A stretch of DNA of 64,000 nt, from the NCBI GenBank assembly GCA_020248985.1, contig JADCGL010000002.1:1-64000 (forward strand), in the 5' to 3' direction. Both the position numbers and the translations under genes were made by a program. The notes beneath the pieces are model-generated. The model was given only the letters and a program-made list of their open reading frames with translations. It made no database searches and was not told the DNA's origin. Every line of letters starts with the position of its first letter. The stretch's first letter is position 1. The DNA comes from Telmatospirillum sp. (GTDB taxonomy: Bacteria > Pseudomonadota > Alphaproteobacteria > CACIAM-22H2). Shown piece after piece: positions 35,161-42,832 of this stretch.

Positions 35161-36983
35161 GGCGCCACCTTGCGATAGTTGGACGACGGATCGGCATCGA
35201 CCGGACCCACATTGAACTGCAGGGCCGCAAGCCGCGCATAAAGCCCGCCTTCGGCCGCGAGGCGCGCATGCGGACCCTCGGCGACTTTGCGGCCGCGATC
35301 GAGCACGATGAGCCGGTCGGCGCGCACGACGGTTGCCAGACGGTGCGCGATCGCGACCACCGTGCGGCCCTGGCCGAGCTTTTCGAGGGCCGCCTGCACG
35401 TAGCGCTCGCTTTCGGCATCGAGCGCGCTCGTCGCCTCGTCGAGCAGCAGCAAGGCCGGATCGCGCACAAGCGCGCGCGCGATCGCAATGCGCTGGCGCT
35501 GGCCGCCCGAGAGGCGCACGCCGCGCTCGCCCAGATACGTGTTCCAGCCCTGCGGCAGGCGCTCGGCGAATTCGTCGACATAGGCCGCACGTGCGGCCGC
35601 CATCACGTCGGCGTCGCTCGCCCCGGCGCGGCCGTAGCGGATATTCTCGATCACGTCGGCCGCGAAAATCGTCGGTTCCTGCGACACGAGACCGATGCGC
35701 GCGCGCACCTCGGCGGGGTCGGCTTTGGCGAGATCCACGCCGTCGAGCCGCACCGTGCCGATCTGCGGATCGTAGAAACGCAGCAGCAATTGGAACACGC
35801 TGGTTTTGCCGGCCCCCGACGGACCGACAAGCGCCACCGTCTCGCCTTCGCGCACCGCGAAGGAAAGGTCTTCGAGTGCGGCACGGTCGGGGGCGGACGG
35901 ATAGCGGAACGTGACATTTTCGAACGAGGCCGCCCCGCCGCGGCCTGCAGGGAAGATCGCGGGCGCGGCCGGCGTCGCGATGTCGGGCCGGCTGTCGAGC
36001 AGTTCGAACAGACGTTCGGAGGCACCGGCCGCACGCTGCATGTCGGCCATGAATTCCGAAATGGCGCCGAAGGCGCTCGCAACGACGATGGCGTAGAACA
36101 CGAAGGCGCTGAGCTGGCCCACCGTGATCTCGCCCTTGAGCGCGCCGTGCCCGCCGATCCACAGAACGAAGCCGACAGCGCCGAACACGAGCAGCATCAC
36201 GAGCCCGATCATGGCCGAGCGCGCGGCCGCCCGGCGCGCATTGGCGCCGAAGGCTTCTTCGACGCGCGCATCGAACTTGTCGCCGTCGGCCTGCTCGCGG
36301 TTGAAAGCCTGCACCGTACGGATCGCGTTCAGCGTTTCGTCGATGTCCGCACCCACATCGCCGAGCCGGTCCTGGCTTTCGCGGCTCAAGGCGCGCACGC
36401 GGCGGCCGAAGAAGATGATCGGGGCGACGACGAGCGGCACCACCAAAAGCGCCATCATCGTGAGCTGCGGCGAGGTGATCGCCATCATCGCAATGCCGCC
36501 CACCAGCAGCAGCACGTTGCGCAAGGCCATCGACGCGGTCGAACCGACGATCGTCTGGATCGCGGTCGTGTCGGCCGTCAGGCGCGAGACGACTTCGCCC
36601 GTGCGCGTGGCCTCGTAGAAGGCCGGCGACAGGCGCAGCGTGCTGGCGAACACGGCTTTGCGCAGATCGGCCGTCACGCGCTCGCCAAGCCACGTCACGA
36701 GATAGGAGCGCGCGTAGGTCGCCCCTGCGAGCAGCAGCACGAAGCCGACAAGCCCGCCCAACGCGGCATCGAGCAACGAGGCGTCGCCGCTCGCGAACCC
36801 GGCATCGATGAGCCAGCGCAACGCGCTGCCGAGTCCGAGCACGGAACCCGCAGCAAGCGTGAGTGCCACGGCCGCAGCGGCCATGCGCAGGCGATAGGGG
36901 CGCAGGAAACCGCCGAGCCGCAGCAGAATGCGGAAATTGCGGCTGACGGGGCGCGGGGCAGTGGAGGAGCGGGGATCGGCCAT
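35157..36983 (-). CDS. ABC exporter, fused membrane and ATPase domains
   Basis: A 608-residue half transporter of the lipid/multidrug type (MsbA-like). Six transmembrane segments occupy about residues 30-320. The ATPase has Walker [10 protein letters not shown], signature LSGGQRQR, Walker [13 protein letters not shown] and the H-loop in AHRL. The start MADPRSS is preferred, as the in-frame extension would run into the cyaY side. Substrate is not known. It lies between cyaY (13 bases upstream) and the lipoprotein gene. Confidence 0.91.
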   Translation of the reverse strand: MADPRSSTAPRPVSRNFRILLRLGGFLRPYRLRMAAAAVALTLAAGSVLGLGSALRWLIDAGFASGDASLLDAALGGLVGFVLLLAGATYARSYLVTWLGERVTADLRKAVFASTLRLSPAFYEATRTGEVVSRLTADTTAIQTIVGSTASMALRNVLLLVGGIAMMAITSPQLTMMALLVVPLVVAPIIFFGRRVRALSRESQDRLGDVGADIDETLNAIRTVQAFNREQADGDKFDARVEEAFGANARRAAARSAMIGLVMLLVFGAVGFVLWIGGHGALKGEITVGQLSAFVFYAIVVASAFGAISEFMADMQRAAGASERLFELLDSRPDIATPAAPAIFPAGRGGAASFENVTFRYPSAPDRAALEDLSFAVREGETVALVGPSGAGKTSVFQLLLRFYDPQIGTVRLDGVDLAKADPAEVRARIGLVSQEPTIFAADVIENIRYGRAGASDADVMAAARAAYVDEFAERLPQGWNTYLGERGVRLSGGQRQRIAIARALVRDPALLLLDEATSALDAESERYVQAALEKLGQGRTVVAIAHRLATVVRADRLIVLDRGRKVAEGPHARLAAEGGLYARLAALQFNVGPVDADPSSNYRKVAP

Positions 36984-36996
36984 CGGATGCGCCACT

Positions 36997-37326
36997 CTAG
37001 CCCAAGGCCACCGAATGTCCGACGCATTCGGCAAGGTCGGCGCTGATTTGCGCGTCGAGCGTTTGCGCGCCGCGCGTCGAGCGCCATGCGTCGGTGCCCG
37101 AATCGTAGGTGTAGTGCGAGGCGCCCGACACTGGCGACGACAGCCAGATCTGGCGCGTGGGCTGATGCTTGTTGGCGATGAAAGTGCGCCCGTCGGCGAG
37201 TTCGACGGTCAGAATGCCGTGCGCCAGATCGATGTCCGGATCGTCGGCATCGAGGGCGGCTTCGAGATTTTGCGCGAGCCGCACCAAGGTCCGGTCGGCC
37301 ACAAGGGCGAATTCGCTGTCGTCCAT
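36997..37326 (-). CDS. cyaY: Frataxin homologue CyaY
   Basis: A 109-residue frataxin that modulates iron supply or IscS activity in iron-sulfur cluster assembly. The acidic ridge is in [13 protein letters not shown], and the beta sheet carries [25 protein letters not shown] and SGASHYTYD. These are the hallmark segments of the family. It is divergent from rpmE and likely heads the ABC exporter-lipoprotein transcript. Confidence 0.93.
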   Translation of the reverse strand: MDDSEFALVADRTLVRLAQNLEAALDADDPDIDLAHGILTVELADGRTFIANKHQPTRQIWLSSPVSGASHYTYDSGTDAWRSTRGAQTLDAQISADLAECVGHSVALG

Positions 37327-37437
37327 GCGCGCGTGCTGTCCCCCGAAAAAGCTCAATTCGACCCGCGAATTAGCATGGCTCCCGCAAAAGGTCGAGAGGG
37401 GCTTGGGCAGGTCGTTTTGCGGTCCTTCTGCGTTGCC

Positions 37438-37466
37438 TTGCAAGCGGGCGGACAAGCCTGTATAAG
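37438..37466 (+). promoter_or_regulatory. Sigma-70-type promoter of rpmE
   Basis: TTGCAA at 37438-37443 and TATAAG at 37461-37466 are separated by exactly 17 bases. Transcription would begin near 37473, giving a leader of about 60 bases before rpmE. Confidence 0.7.
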
Positions 37467-37533
37467 CGCGCGTCTTGAAACGGGGTGCCCTTTGGCGGCC
37501 CCGGTCCTGTTTGGGGAAATCCCGGAGCGTTCC

Positions 37534-37884
37534 ATGAAGGCCAATGTCCATCCTGACTACCATGAAATCAACGTCGTGATGACCGACGGCACGAGCTTCA
37601 AAACGCGCTCGACGATGGGCAAGGCCGGCGACACGCTGCGTTTGGACATCGACCCCAAGACGCATCCGGCCTGGACCGGCCAGCAGCGCATGATGGACAC
37701 GGGCGGCCAGGTCGCCAAGTTCAACAAGCGCTTTGCCGGCATGGGCATGAAGGCCGGCCCCTCGGGTCCGTCGCCGACCGGCAAGGCCACGGCCGCCCCG
37801 GCAGCCCCGAAGGCTGCGGCAGCCGCCCCGGCCGCGAAGGCCGCGGCACCCGCCGCCAAGAAGGCGCCCGCCGCGAAGAAATAA
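37534..37884 (+). CDS. rpmE: Ribosomal protein L31 with Ala/Lys/Pro-rich tail
   Basis: Large-subunit ribosomal protein. Residues 1-70 match alphaproteobacterial L31 ([41 protein letters not shown]) and lack the CXXC zinc motif, as is usual in this class. The last 45 residues are a low-complexity tail of Ala, Pro and Lys, beyond the normal length of about 70-75. GGAG precedes the start. It is monocistronic, with a promoter and terminator of its own. Confidence 0.95.
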   Translation: MKANVHPDYHEINVVMTDGTSFKTRSTMGKAGDTLRLDIDPKTHPAWTGQQRMMDTGGQVAKFNKRFAGMGMKAGPSGPSPTGKATAAPAAPKAAAAAPAAKAAAPAAKKAPAAKK

Positions 37885-37913
37885 GCCGCCGCGCGAAATT
37901 CCCGCGACGGCAG

Positions 37914-37947
37914 AAACGGGCGCCCGCAACGGCGCCCGTTTTCGTTT
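37914..37947 (+). terminator. Rho-independent terminator of rpmE
   Basis: A perfect 11-bp stem (AAACGGGCGCC paired with GGCGCCCGTTT) with a six-base CGCAAC loop is followed by TCGTTT. It lies 30 bases past the rpmE stop. Confidence 0.85.
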
Positions 37948-37972
37948 GGCGACGGCCGAATGCCGCAAGCGC

Positions 37973-38884
37973 CTAAGCGCGATAGCTGCTCAGCAGCGGA
38001 TCGAGCCGGAATTCGGCGCCCAAGAATTCGACCATCGCGCGCACCTTGTGCGGCACGAAACGGCGCGACGGATAGACGGCGTTGATCGGCAAACGCGCGG
38101 GCTCGTAGTCGGCCAGCACCGTTTGCAGCCGGGCGCGTTCGGTCTCGTCCGCCAGCAACCACACGGGTACCACGCCAATTCCGAGCCCGGCCAGGATCGC
38201 TTCGCGCACGGCTTCCGAATTGTTGGCGCGGAAGCGGCCGTCGACCTCGACCTCGTAGGGGCCGCCGGGCCCGCCGAAATGCCAGCGCGTGCCGGTCGCC
38301 AGGCGCGTATAGACGATGCAATCGTGTGCGGCCAAATCGCGCGGCGTTTGCGGCGTGCTGCGCTGGGCAAGATAGTCGGGTGCCGCCAGCGCCACGCGCC
38401 GCGTTTCGCCGATGCGCTGCGCGATCAGATCCGGCGATTTGACCTCGCCCACGCGGATCGACAGATCGATCCCATCCTCGACAAGATCGACGAACTGGTC
38501 GGAGAGCACGAGATCGAGTTTGACGTCGGGATGGCGGCGCATGAAGCGCCCCAGGCGCGGCACCACATGCAGCCGCCCGAACGCAACTGGACACGCCAAG
38601 CGCAGAATGCCGACCACGCCCGCATTGCTCTTGGCGACCGAGGCTTCGGCCTCGGCCAATGTTTCGAGCACGCGGCGGGCTTGGGCATAGAACTCCACGC
38701 CGGCCTCGGTCGGCGTCAAAGCGCGCGTGCTGCGCGCGAACAGCCTTGCGCCCAGCCGCGCTTCGAGAGCCGCGATCTGCCGCGAGATCGTCGGCTGGCT
38801 TGTGCGCGCCTCGCGCGCCGGAATCGAAAAACTCTTGGTTTCAAAGACTCTTACGAAGCTTTTGAGCGGTTCGATTATGTCCAT
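37973..38884 (-). CDS. LysR family transcriptional regulator
   Basis: A 303-residue regulator with a winged helix-turn-helix (residues about 5-63, SFSIPAREARTSQPTISRQIAALEARLG) and a periplasmic-binding-like effector domain. It is divergent from the AhpD-like and peroxiredoxin genes, which are its probable targets. The intergenic region contains an ATAC-N7-GTAT site suited to LysR proteins. No typical OxyR cysteines are evident (only one Cys in AHDCIVY besides CPVAF), so peroxide sensing is not implied. Confidence 0.93.
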   Translation of the reverse strand: MDIIEPLKSFVRVFETKSFSIPAREARTSQPTISRQIAALEARLGARLFARSTRALTPTEAGVEFYAQARRVLETLAEAEASVAKSNAGVVGILRLACPVAFGRLHVVPRLGRFMRRHPDVKLDLVLSDQFVDLVEDGIDLSIRVGEVKSPDLIAQRIGETRRVALAAPDYLAQRSTPQTPRDLAAHDCIVYTRLATGTRWHFGGPGGPYEVEVDGRFRANNSEAVREAILAGLGIGVVPVWLLADETERARLQTVLADYEPARLPINAVYPSRRFVPHKVRAMVEFLGAEFRLDPLLSSYRA

Positions 38885-38897
38885 GACACTCTCATTT

Positions 38898-38912
38898 ATA
38901 CATAAAACGTAT
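38898..38912. promoter_or_regulatory. LysR-type operator, T-N11-A
   Basis: ATAC and GTAT flank seven bases (ATAAAAC), giving a perfect inverted repeat with the T-N11-A pattern preferred by LysR regulators. It lies 13 bases upstream of the LysR start and about 100 bases upstream of the divergent AhpD-like gene. Confidence 0.6.
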
Positions 38913-39010
38913 CATATTTATCAAAACTGGCCATGTTCTCAATGTAATTCGTATGGGCGATTGTTTGTGCACCGAAGCAGCCCGCTTCGCCCCACAAACA
39001 GGAGGATCCC

Positions 39011-39580
39011 ATGACCGACTTCACGCTGCACACCGCCCAGACCGCCCTGCCCGAAGCCGCCGCCAAATTGGCGCAGATCGAAAAGGCCTGGCAGTTCGTG
39101 CCGAACCTGCACCGCATCCTCGCCGAGAGCCCCGAAACGCTCGAAGGCTATGACGCGCTGTTCGGGCTCGTCGGCAAAACGACGCTGACGCCGGCCGAGC
39201 AGCAGGTCGTGTTCCTGACTGTCAACTACGAGAACGAATGCGAGTACTGCATGGCCGGCCACTCGGTGCTGGCCAAGATGGCCAAAGTGCCGGCCGACGC
39301 GATCGCAGCCTTGCGCGAAAACACGAAGCTCGCCGATGCGCGCTTCGAAGCGCTGCACGCGTTCGCCCAGGCTGTCGTGCGCCAGCGCGGCCGGGTCGGC
39401 GACGCGGCGGTGGCCGCGTTCCTTGCCGCCGGCTTCACCAAGCGCAACGTGCTCGAAGTGGTGCTCGTCGTCGCGACCAAGACGATCTCCAACTACGTGA
39501 ACCACATCGCGCACACGCCCAACGACGCGTTCATGGCCGATACGGCCTGGACCGCCCCGTCGCGCCGTGCGGCCGCCTGA
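39011..39580 (+). CDS. AhpD-like / carboxymuconolactone decarboxylase family protein
   Basis: A 189-residue protein with the peroxidase-type CXXC in ECEYCMAGHSVLAKMAKV. It belongs to the alkylhydroperoxidase-like branch rather than the true decarboxylase. The two cysteines and downstream His could reduce peroxides or accept electrons from a partner. GGAGGA precedes the start. The peroxiredoxin gene follows after 25 bases, and the LysR gene is divergent, so the pair forms a likely peroxide-defence operon. Confidence 0.88.
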   Translation: MTDFTLHTAQTALPEAAAKLAQIEKAWQFVPNLHRILAESPETLEGYDALFGLVGKTTLTPAEQQVVFLTVNYENECEYCMAGHSVLAKMAKVPADAIAALRENTKLADARFEALHAFAQAVVRQRGRVGDAAVAAFLAAGFTKRNVLEVVLVVATKTISNYVNHIAHTPNDAFMADTAWTAPSRRAAA

Positions 39581-39605
39581 TCGTAAAAACCCGAGGAGAA
39601 ACGCC

Positions 39606-40268
39606 ATGGAAAATCTCGCGACCCAGCTCGACGGTTTCCGCACCGCCTGGATCGACCGCGTCGGCAGCGCGATCGCCGGCACGATCGCCGCCGACATCGA
39701 AACCTTGCGCGGCTCGGGCATCGTCGCCAAGGCGCGCACCGAAGGTGCGGCCTTCCCGCAGCTCGCCTTGCCCGACCAGCTCGGCCGCCCGGTCGATCTC
39801 GGCATGCTTGCCGACGAACGCCCGCTCGTGATCGTGTTCTATCGCGGCGGCTGGTGCCCCTACTGCAATCTCGAGCTGCGCGCCTACCAGCAGAAGCTCG
39901 CCGAGATCCATGCGGCCGGGGCGCGCCTTGTGGCCGTAACGCCCGAAACGCCGGACAACGCGCTCAGCACGGTCGAAAAGAACGATCTCGATTTCGACGT
40001 GCTGTCGGACGTCCAAGGTGCGCTTGCTGACGCACTCGGCATCCGCTTCCGCCTGTCGCCCGAGATCGAAGCGCTCTACCGCAAATTCGGCCACGATCTG
40101 CCGACACACAATGGCGACGGCGAATGGAGCCTGCCGATCCCGGCGACTTATGTGGTCGAGCGCGGCGGACGCATCGCCTACGTGCATGTCGATCCCGACT
40201 ATCGCAAGCGCGCCGAACCGGCTGCGGTGCTTGCGGCGCTGGCCCACCTTGCCCAGCCGGCACTATAG
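39606..40268 (+). CDS. Peroxiredoxin-like AhpC/TSA family protein
   Basis: A 220-residue thioredoxin-fold protein. The active site is FYRGGWCPYCNLELRAYQ, giving a CXXC at the peroxidatic position. An N-terminal helical stretch of about 50 residues precedes the AhpC/TSA domain. The start follows GAGGAG at correct spacing. It is between the AhpD-like gene and the EamA permease, with 10 bases to the latter. Likely detoxifies peroxides together with the upstream gene. Confidence 0.9.
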   Translation: MENLATQLDGFRTAWIDRVGSAIAGTIAADIETLRGSGIVAKARTEGAAFPQLALPDQLGRPVDLGMLADERPLVIVFYRGGWCPYCNLELRAYQQKLAEIHAAGARLVAVTPETPDNALSTVEKNDLDFDVLSDVQGALADALGIRFRLSPEIEALYRKFGHDLPTHNGDGEWSLPIPATYVVERGGRIAYVHVDPDYRKRAEPAAVLAALAHLAQPAL

Positions 40269-40278
40269 GGAGGGCGCC

Positions 40279-41205
40279 ATGGCCAAGACCATCGCAGCAC
40301 CGATCCCGACATCGCATCTGCCGCCCCTGTCGCCCCTGGCCAAGGGGGTCGCACTCGGATTGAGCGCGGCCCTCATCTGGGGCGGCTATCTGGCAATGGC
40401 GCGCGCGGGCGTTTCGGCCGGATTGACGCCGGCCGATATCGCCTTCCTGCGCTACATCCCGGCGGGCTTGATCCTGCTGCCGGTTTTCTTGCGCGCCGGT
40501 GCCGCGAATGCCGCCGGCGTGGGCTGGGCGCGCACAGCCATTCTCGCGTTGCTCGTCGGCCCGCCTTTCATTCTGGTCGGCGTCGCCGGCTACAAATTCG
40601 CGCCGCTGGCGCACGGCGCCGCTTTGCAGCCGGCCGCCCTCACGCTGGGGGCGACGTTCCTTGCCATGGCCATGGCGGGCGAACGGCTCAAGCTTCGCCA
40701 AAGCTTGGGGCTGCTCGCGATGCTTGGCGGCATCGCCGCGATCGCGGGGCCCGATCTGTTTGCGAGCGATGCCGCGACCTTGCCGGGCGACGCGTTGTTC
40801 GTTCTGGCAGGCCTGATGTGGGCGACATTCGGGATGCTTGCCAAGCGTTGGGGCCTCGCTCCGTTGCAGGCGACGGCCGCTTTGTCGGTCTTGTCGGCAA
40901 CGATCTATGCGCCGATTTATCTGGCGATCTACGGCATCGACCGGCTGGCGTCGTTTCCCGTGTCGCTGCTGGCGGCGCAGATTCTAGTGCAAGGCGTGCT
41001 GTCAGGCGCCGTTGCCGTCGTCGCATTCACGCAAACGGTTCGTCTGATCGGGCCCGCCAAAGCCGGCCTGTTTCCGGCTCTCGTCCCGGCGGTCGCCGTA
41101 CTGGTCGGCGTGCCGATCACGGGCGAGGTCCCGGGCATCTGGCAAACGGCCGGAATCGTGCTGGCGACGGTAGGGCTGCTCTACAGCGTGTTGGCGAAAA
41201 AATAG
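40279..41205 (+). CDS. EamA/DMT-type permease
   Basis: A 308-residue membrane protein with ten hydrophobic helices in two EamA repeats. WGGYLAMARAGVSAGLTPADIAFLRY marks the first repeat, and FTQTVRLIGPAKAGLFPALVPAVAVLVG the second. It would export or import small metabolites; substrate unknown. It follows the peroxiredoxin gene by 10 bases and is probably in the same LysR-controlled operon. It ends tail to tail with rcdA. Confidence 0.9.
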   Translation: MAKTIAAPIPTSHLPPLSPLAKGVALGLSAALIWGGYLAMARAGVSAGLTPADIAFLRYIPAGLILLPVFLRAGAANAAGVGWARTAILALLVGPPFILVGVAGYKFAPLAHGAALQPAALTLGATFLAMAMAGERLKLRQSLGLLAMLGGIAAIAGPDLFASDAATLPGDALFVLAGLMWATFGMLAKRWGLAPLQATAALSVLSATIYAPIYLAIYGIDRLASFPVSLLAAQILVQGVLSGAVAVVAFTQTVRLIGPAKAGLFPALVPAVAVLVGVPITGEVPGIWQTAGIVLATVGLLYSVLAKK

Positions 41206-41211
41206 CCGCGC

Positions 41212-41634
41212 TCAGCCGTCGAACTGGCGGTCGAGGCGTGCCACGCGTTCGAAAAGCGAGCGGCTCTGCGCCATCAAGGCGCCGAGCTTCTTGCTGTTGG
41301 CGGCCACGCGCGCGTCGGTGTCGGCCAGGCACAGCGTATGGGCGCCGAGCCGGTAGGCGTCGCCTTGCGCTTCCGCGCGCGTGAGTTCGCCGGCGGCCAC
41401 GGCCTTCTGCGCCAGCAGCCACGCCATGACTTGGGCAAGGCGCGTGGTCAGGCGCAGCGCTTCGCAATTCAGATGCAGCCGCTCGCCGGGTTCGATCTGG
41501 CTGAATTCGCCGGGCTGCACGTTGGCGACGTAGTGGCGCGCCGACAGCAGCAGTTCCATCGTCTCGTCATAGGTCCGGCCGAAAAACGGCACCGTGCGCT
41601 CGGGCTCGTTGAATTCGCTCTCGACTGCGGACAT
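41212..41634 (-). CDS. rcdA: RcdA-like protein (DUF1465), regulator of CtrA degradation
   Basis: A 140-residue helical protein. The segment LNCEALRLTTRLAQVMAWLLAQKAVAAGEL matches the three-helix bundle of RcdA, the adaptor that helps ClpXP destroy CtrA in Caulobacter. The start at 41634 has a purine-rich ribosome site (AAGGGAAA), and in-frame codons upstream enter the ibpA promoter region. It suggests that this organism has CtrA-type cell-cycle control; the precise role here is inferred. It is divergent from ibpA. Confidence 0.8.
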   Translation of the reverse strand: MSAVESEFNEPERTVPFFGRTYDETMELLLSARHYVANVQPGEFSQIEPGERLHLNCEALRLTTRLAQVMAWLLAQKAVAAGELTRAEAQGDAYRLGAHTLCLADTDARVAANSKKLGALMAQSRSLFERVARLDRQFDG

Positions 41635-41706
41635 GGATTTCCCTTTCCCTTCCGACACAAAATCTTCGGCGCGATTGGGGGAAAACGCAAATGCGTTTTT
41701 GGGGGG

Positions 41707-41737
41707 CTTGAAGGCACCCCGCCAGTTCCTATCTTCC
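41707..41737 (+). promoter_or_regulatory. RpoH-type heat-shock promoter of ibpA
   Basis: CTTG (41707-41710, in CTTGAA) is followed after 17 bases by CCTATCTTCC (41728-41737). This fits the alphaproteobacterial RpoH pattern CTTG-N17/18-CYTATNTNNG except for the last base. Transcription would begin near 41743. Confidence 0.65.
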
Positions 41738-41742
41738 CCTGT

Positions 41743-41814
41743 GACCGGGGATGCCCATTTGGGGTCGCCCGGCGAAAACCGCAGAAATCCCATCGCTCAC
41801 AGGAGGATAGGGTC
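41743..41814 (+). promoter_or_regulatory. ROSE-like RNA thermometer in the ibpA leader
   Basis: The predicted leader begins with a nested hairpin (CCGGG at 41745-41749 with CCCGG at 41769-41773, and an inner CCC/GGG). It ends in a hairpin that hides the ribosome site: TCGCT (41793-41797) faces AGGA (41801-41804) across a CAC loop, extended by CC with GG and AT with AT and interrupted by single-base bulges. UYGCU opposite the Shine-Dalgarno with a bulged G is the hallmark of ROSE elements, which melt on heat shock. Not tested by folding. Confidence 0.6.
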
Positions 41815-42276
41815 ATGACACAGTTCGATTTCGCACCCCTTTTGCGTTCCACCATCGGTTTCGACCGGCTGTCGCGTCTGATCGACGAGCAGCTGCGCAC
41901 CGCCGATCCGACGGGCTACCCGCCCTACAACATCGAAAAAACCGGCGACAACGACTATCGCATCGCGATGGCGGTGGCCGGCTTTGCGGACGACGAGCTG
42001 TCGCTCGTGCAGCAGGACACGCTGCTGGTCATCTCGGGCCAGAAGAAGCAGACCGGCGACCAGGCGGCCGCCTTCCTGCATCGCGGCATTGCCCAGCGCG
42101 CGTTCGAGCGCCGCTTCCAACTCGCGGACTATATCCGCGTGGTCGGCGCCAAGCTCGAAAACGGCCTGCTCTATGTCGATCTGGTGCGCGAAGTGCCCGA
42201 AGCCCTGAAGCCGCGCCGCATCCCGGTGGTCGCGTCGTCGGCCGCCCCGCGCGCGATCGAAGCCCAGGCCGCCTAA
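41815..42276 (+). CDS. ibpA: Small heat-shock protein, Hsp20/IbpA type
   Basis: A 153-residue holdase that binds unfolding proteins. The alpha-crystallin domain runs from about residue 38 to 128 (PPYNIEKTGDNDYRIAMAVAG, LVISGQKK, FLHRGIAQRAFERRFQLAD). The C-terminal IXI-like motif is RRIPVV. AGGAGG lies directly upstream of ATG inside the thermometer hairpin. Dual heat control by RpoH and RNA melting is likely from the upstream sequence. Confidence 0.95.
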   Translation: MTQFDFAPLLRSTIGFDRLSRLIDEQLRTADPTGYPPYNIEKTGDNDYRIAMAVAGFADDELSLVQQDTLLVISGQKKQTGDQAAAFLHRGIAQRAFERRFQLADYIRVVGAKLENGLLYVDLVREVPEALKPRRIPVVASSAAPRAIEAQAA

Positions 42277-42278
42277 AC

Positions 42279-42321
42279 CCCAACGTCTTGCGCGGGCGCT
42301 TGCCGTCCGCGCAAGACTGGG
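42279..42321 (+). terminator. Hairpin after ibpA, probable terminator
   Basis: GTCTTGCGCGG (42285-42295) and CCGCGCAAGAC (42307-42317) form a perfect 11-bp stem with an 11-base loop, flanked by CCCA and TGGG. The following sequence CTTTAG is only weakly T-rich, so termination efficiency is uncertain. Confidence 0.5.
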
Positions 42322-42334
42322 CTTTAGTCGGTTC

Positions 42335-42820
42335 ATGCTGTCGCTTTTCCACGTCGCGATCAAAACCGGCAACCTCGCCGCGACCAATCGCTTCTACAAA
42401 ACGATCCTGGGCCTTGTGGAACACAAGCGCCCGGATTTCGGCTATCCCGGCGCGTGGCTCGGCTCGGCCCTGCCGGGGGCGCCTGCGATCATCCACATCT
42501 ATGCGGGCGGGCCGGCCTTGGGCCCGAGCGGCCAGGCGCCCTCAGGCACCGCCGCCATCGACCACGTGTCGCTCGCCACGACCGGCTACCACGCCACGCG
42601 CGCGCGCATTGCCGCAGCCGGGCTCGACTGGCGCGAATTTTTGGTGCCCGGCACAACGCTGTGGCAGATCTTCGTCTACGATCCGTCGGGCGTGCAGCTC
42701 GAACTCACCTTCGACGGCGCTTTCGAAGAAGGCCCGCCGCCCGACATGCGCCCGGGCCGCGCTTACGTGGCGGGCACGAGCTTCTTCGACGCGGCCGCCT
42801 ACGAAAAATTCGCCGCCTGA
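42335..42820 (+). CDS. VOC/glyoxalase-superfamily protein
   Basis: A 161-residue protein of the vicinal oxygen chelate fold. Two beta-alpha-beta modules are visible, beginning LFHVAIKTGNLAATNRFYKTILGL and IDHVSLATTGYHATRARI, and ending FVYDPSGVQLELTF. Metal-ligand candidates are His6, the His of IDHV and the Glu of QLELTF. The exact reaction is unknown; dioxygenase or isomerase are both possible. The short gap after the ibpA hairpin suggests its own transcript. Confidence 0.87.
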   Translation: MLSLFHVAIKTGNLAATNRFYKTILGLVEHKRPDFGYPGAWLGSALPGAPAIIHIYAGGPALGPSGQAPSGTAAIDHVSLATTGYHATRARIAAAGLDWREFLVPGTTLWQIFVYDPSGVQLELTFDGAFEEGPPPDMRPGRAYVAGTSFFDAAAYEKFAA

Positions 42821-42832
42821 AAGAGACGGCGC

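Noticed and set aside
41729-41810. Long-range pairing of 41729-41744 with the ibpA ribosome site 41797-41810
   Set aside because: The sequences are nearly complementary, but the left strand overlaps the -10 element of the RpoH promoter and would not be in the heat-shock transcript. The short ROSE-like hairpin is the better model.
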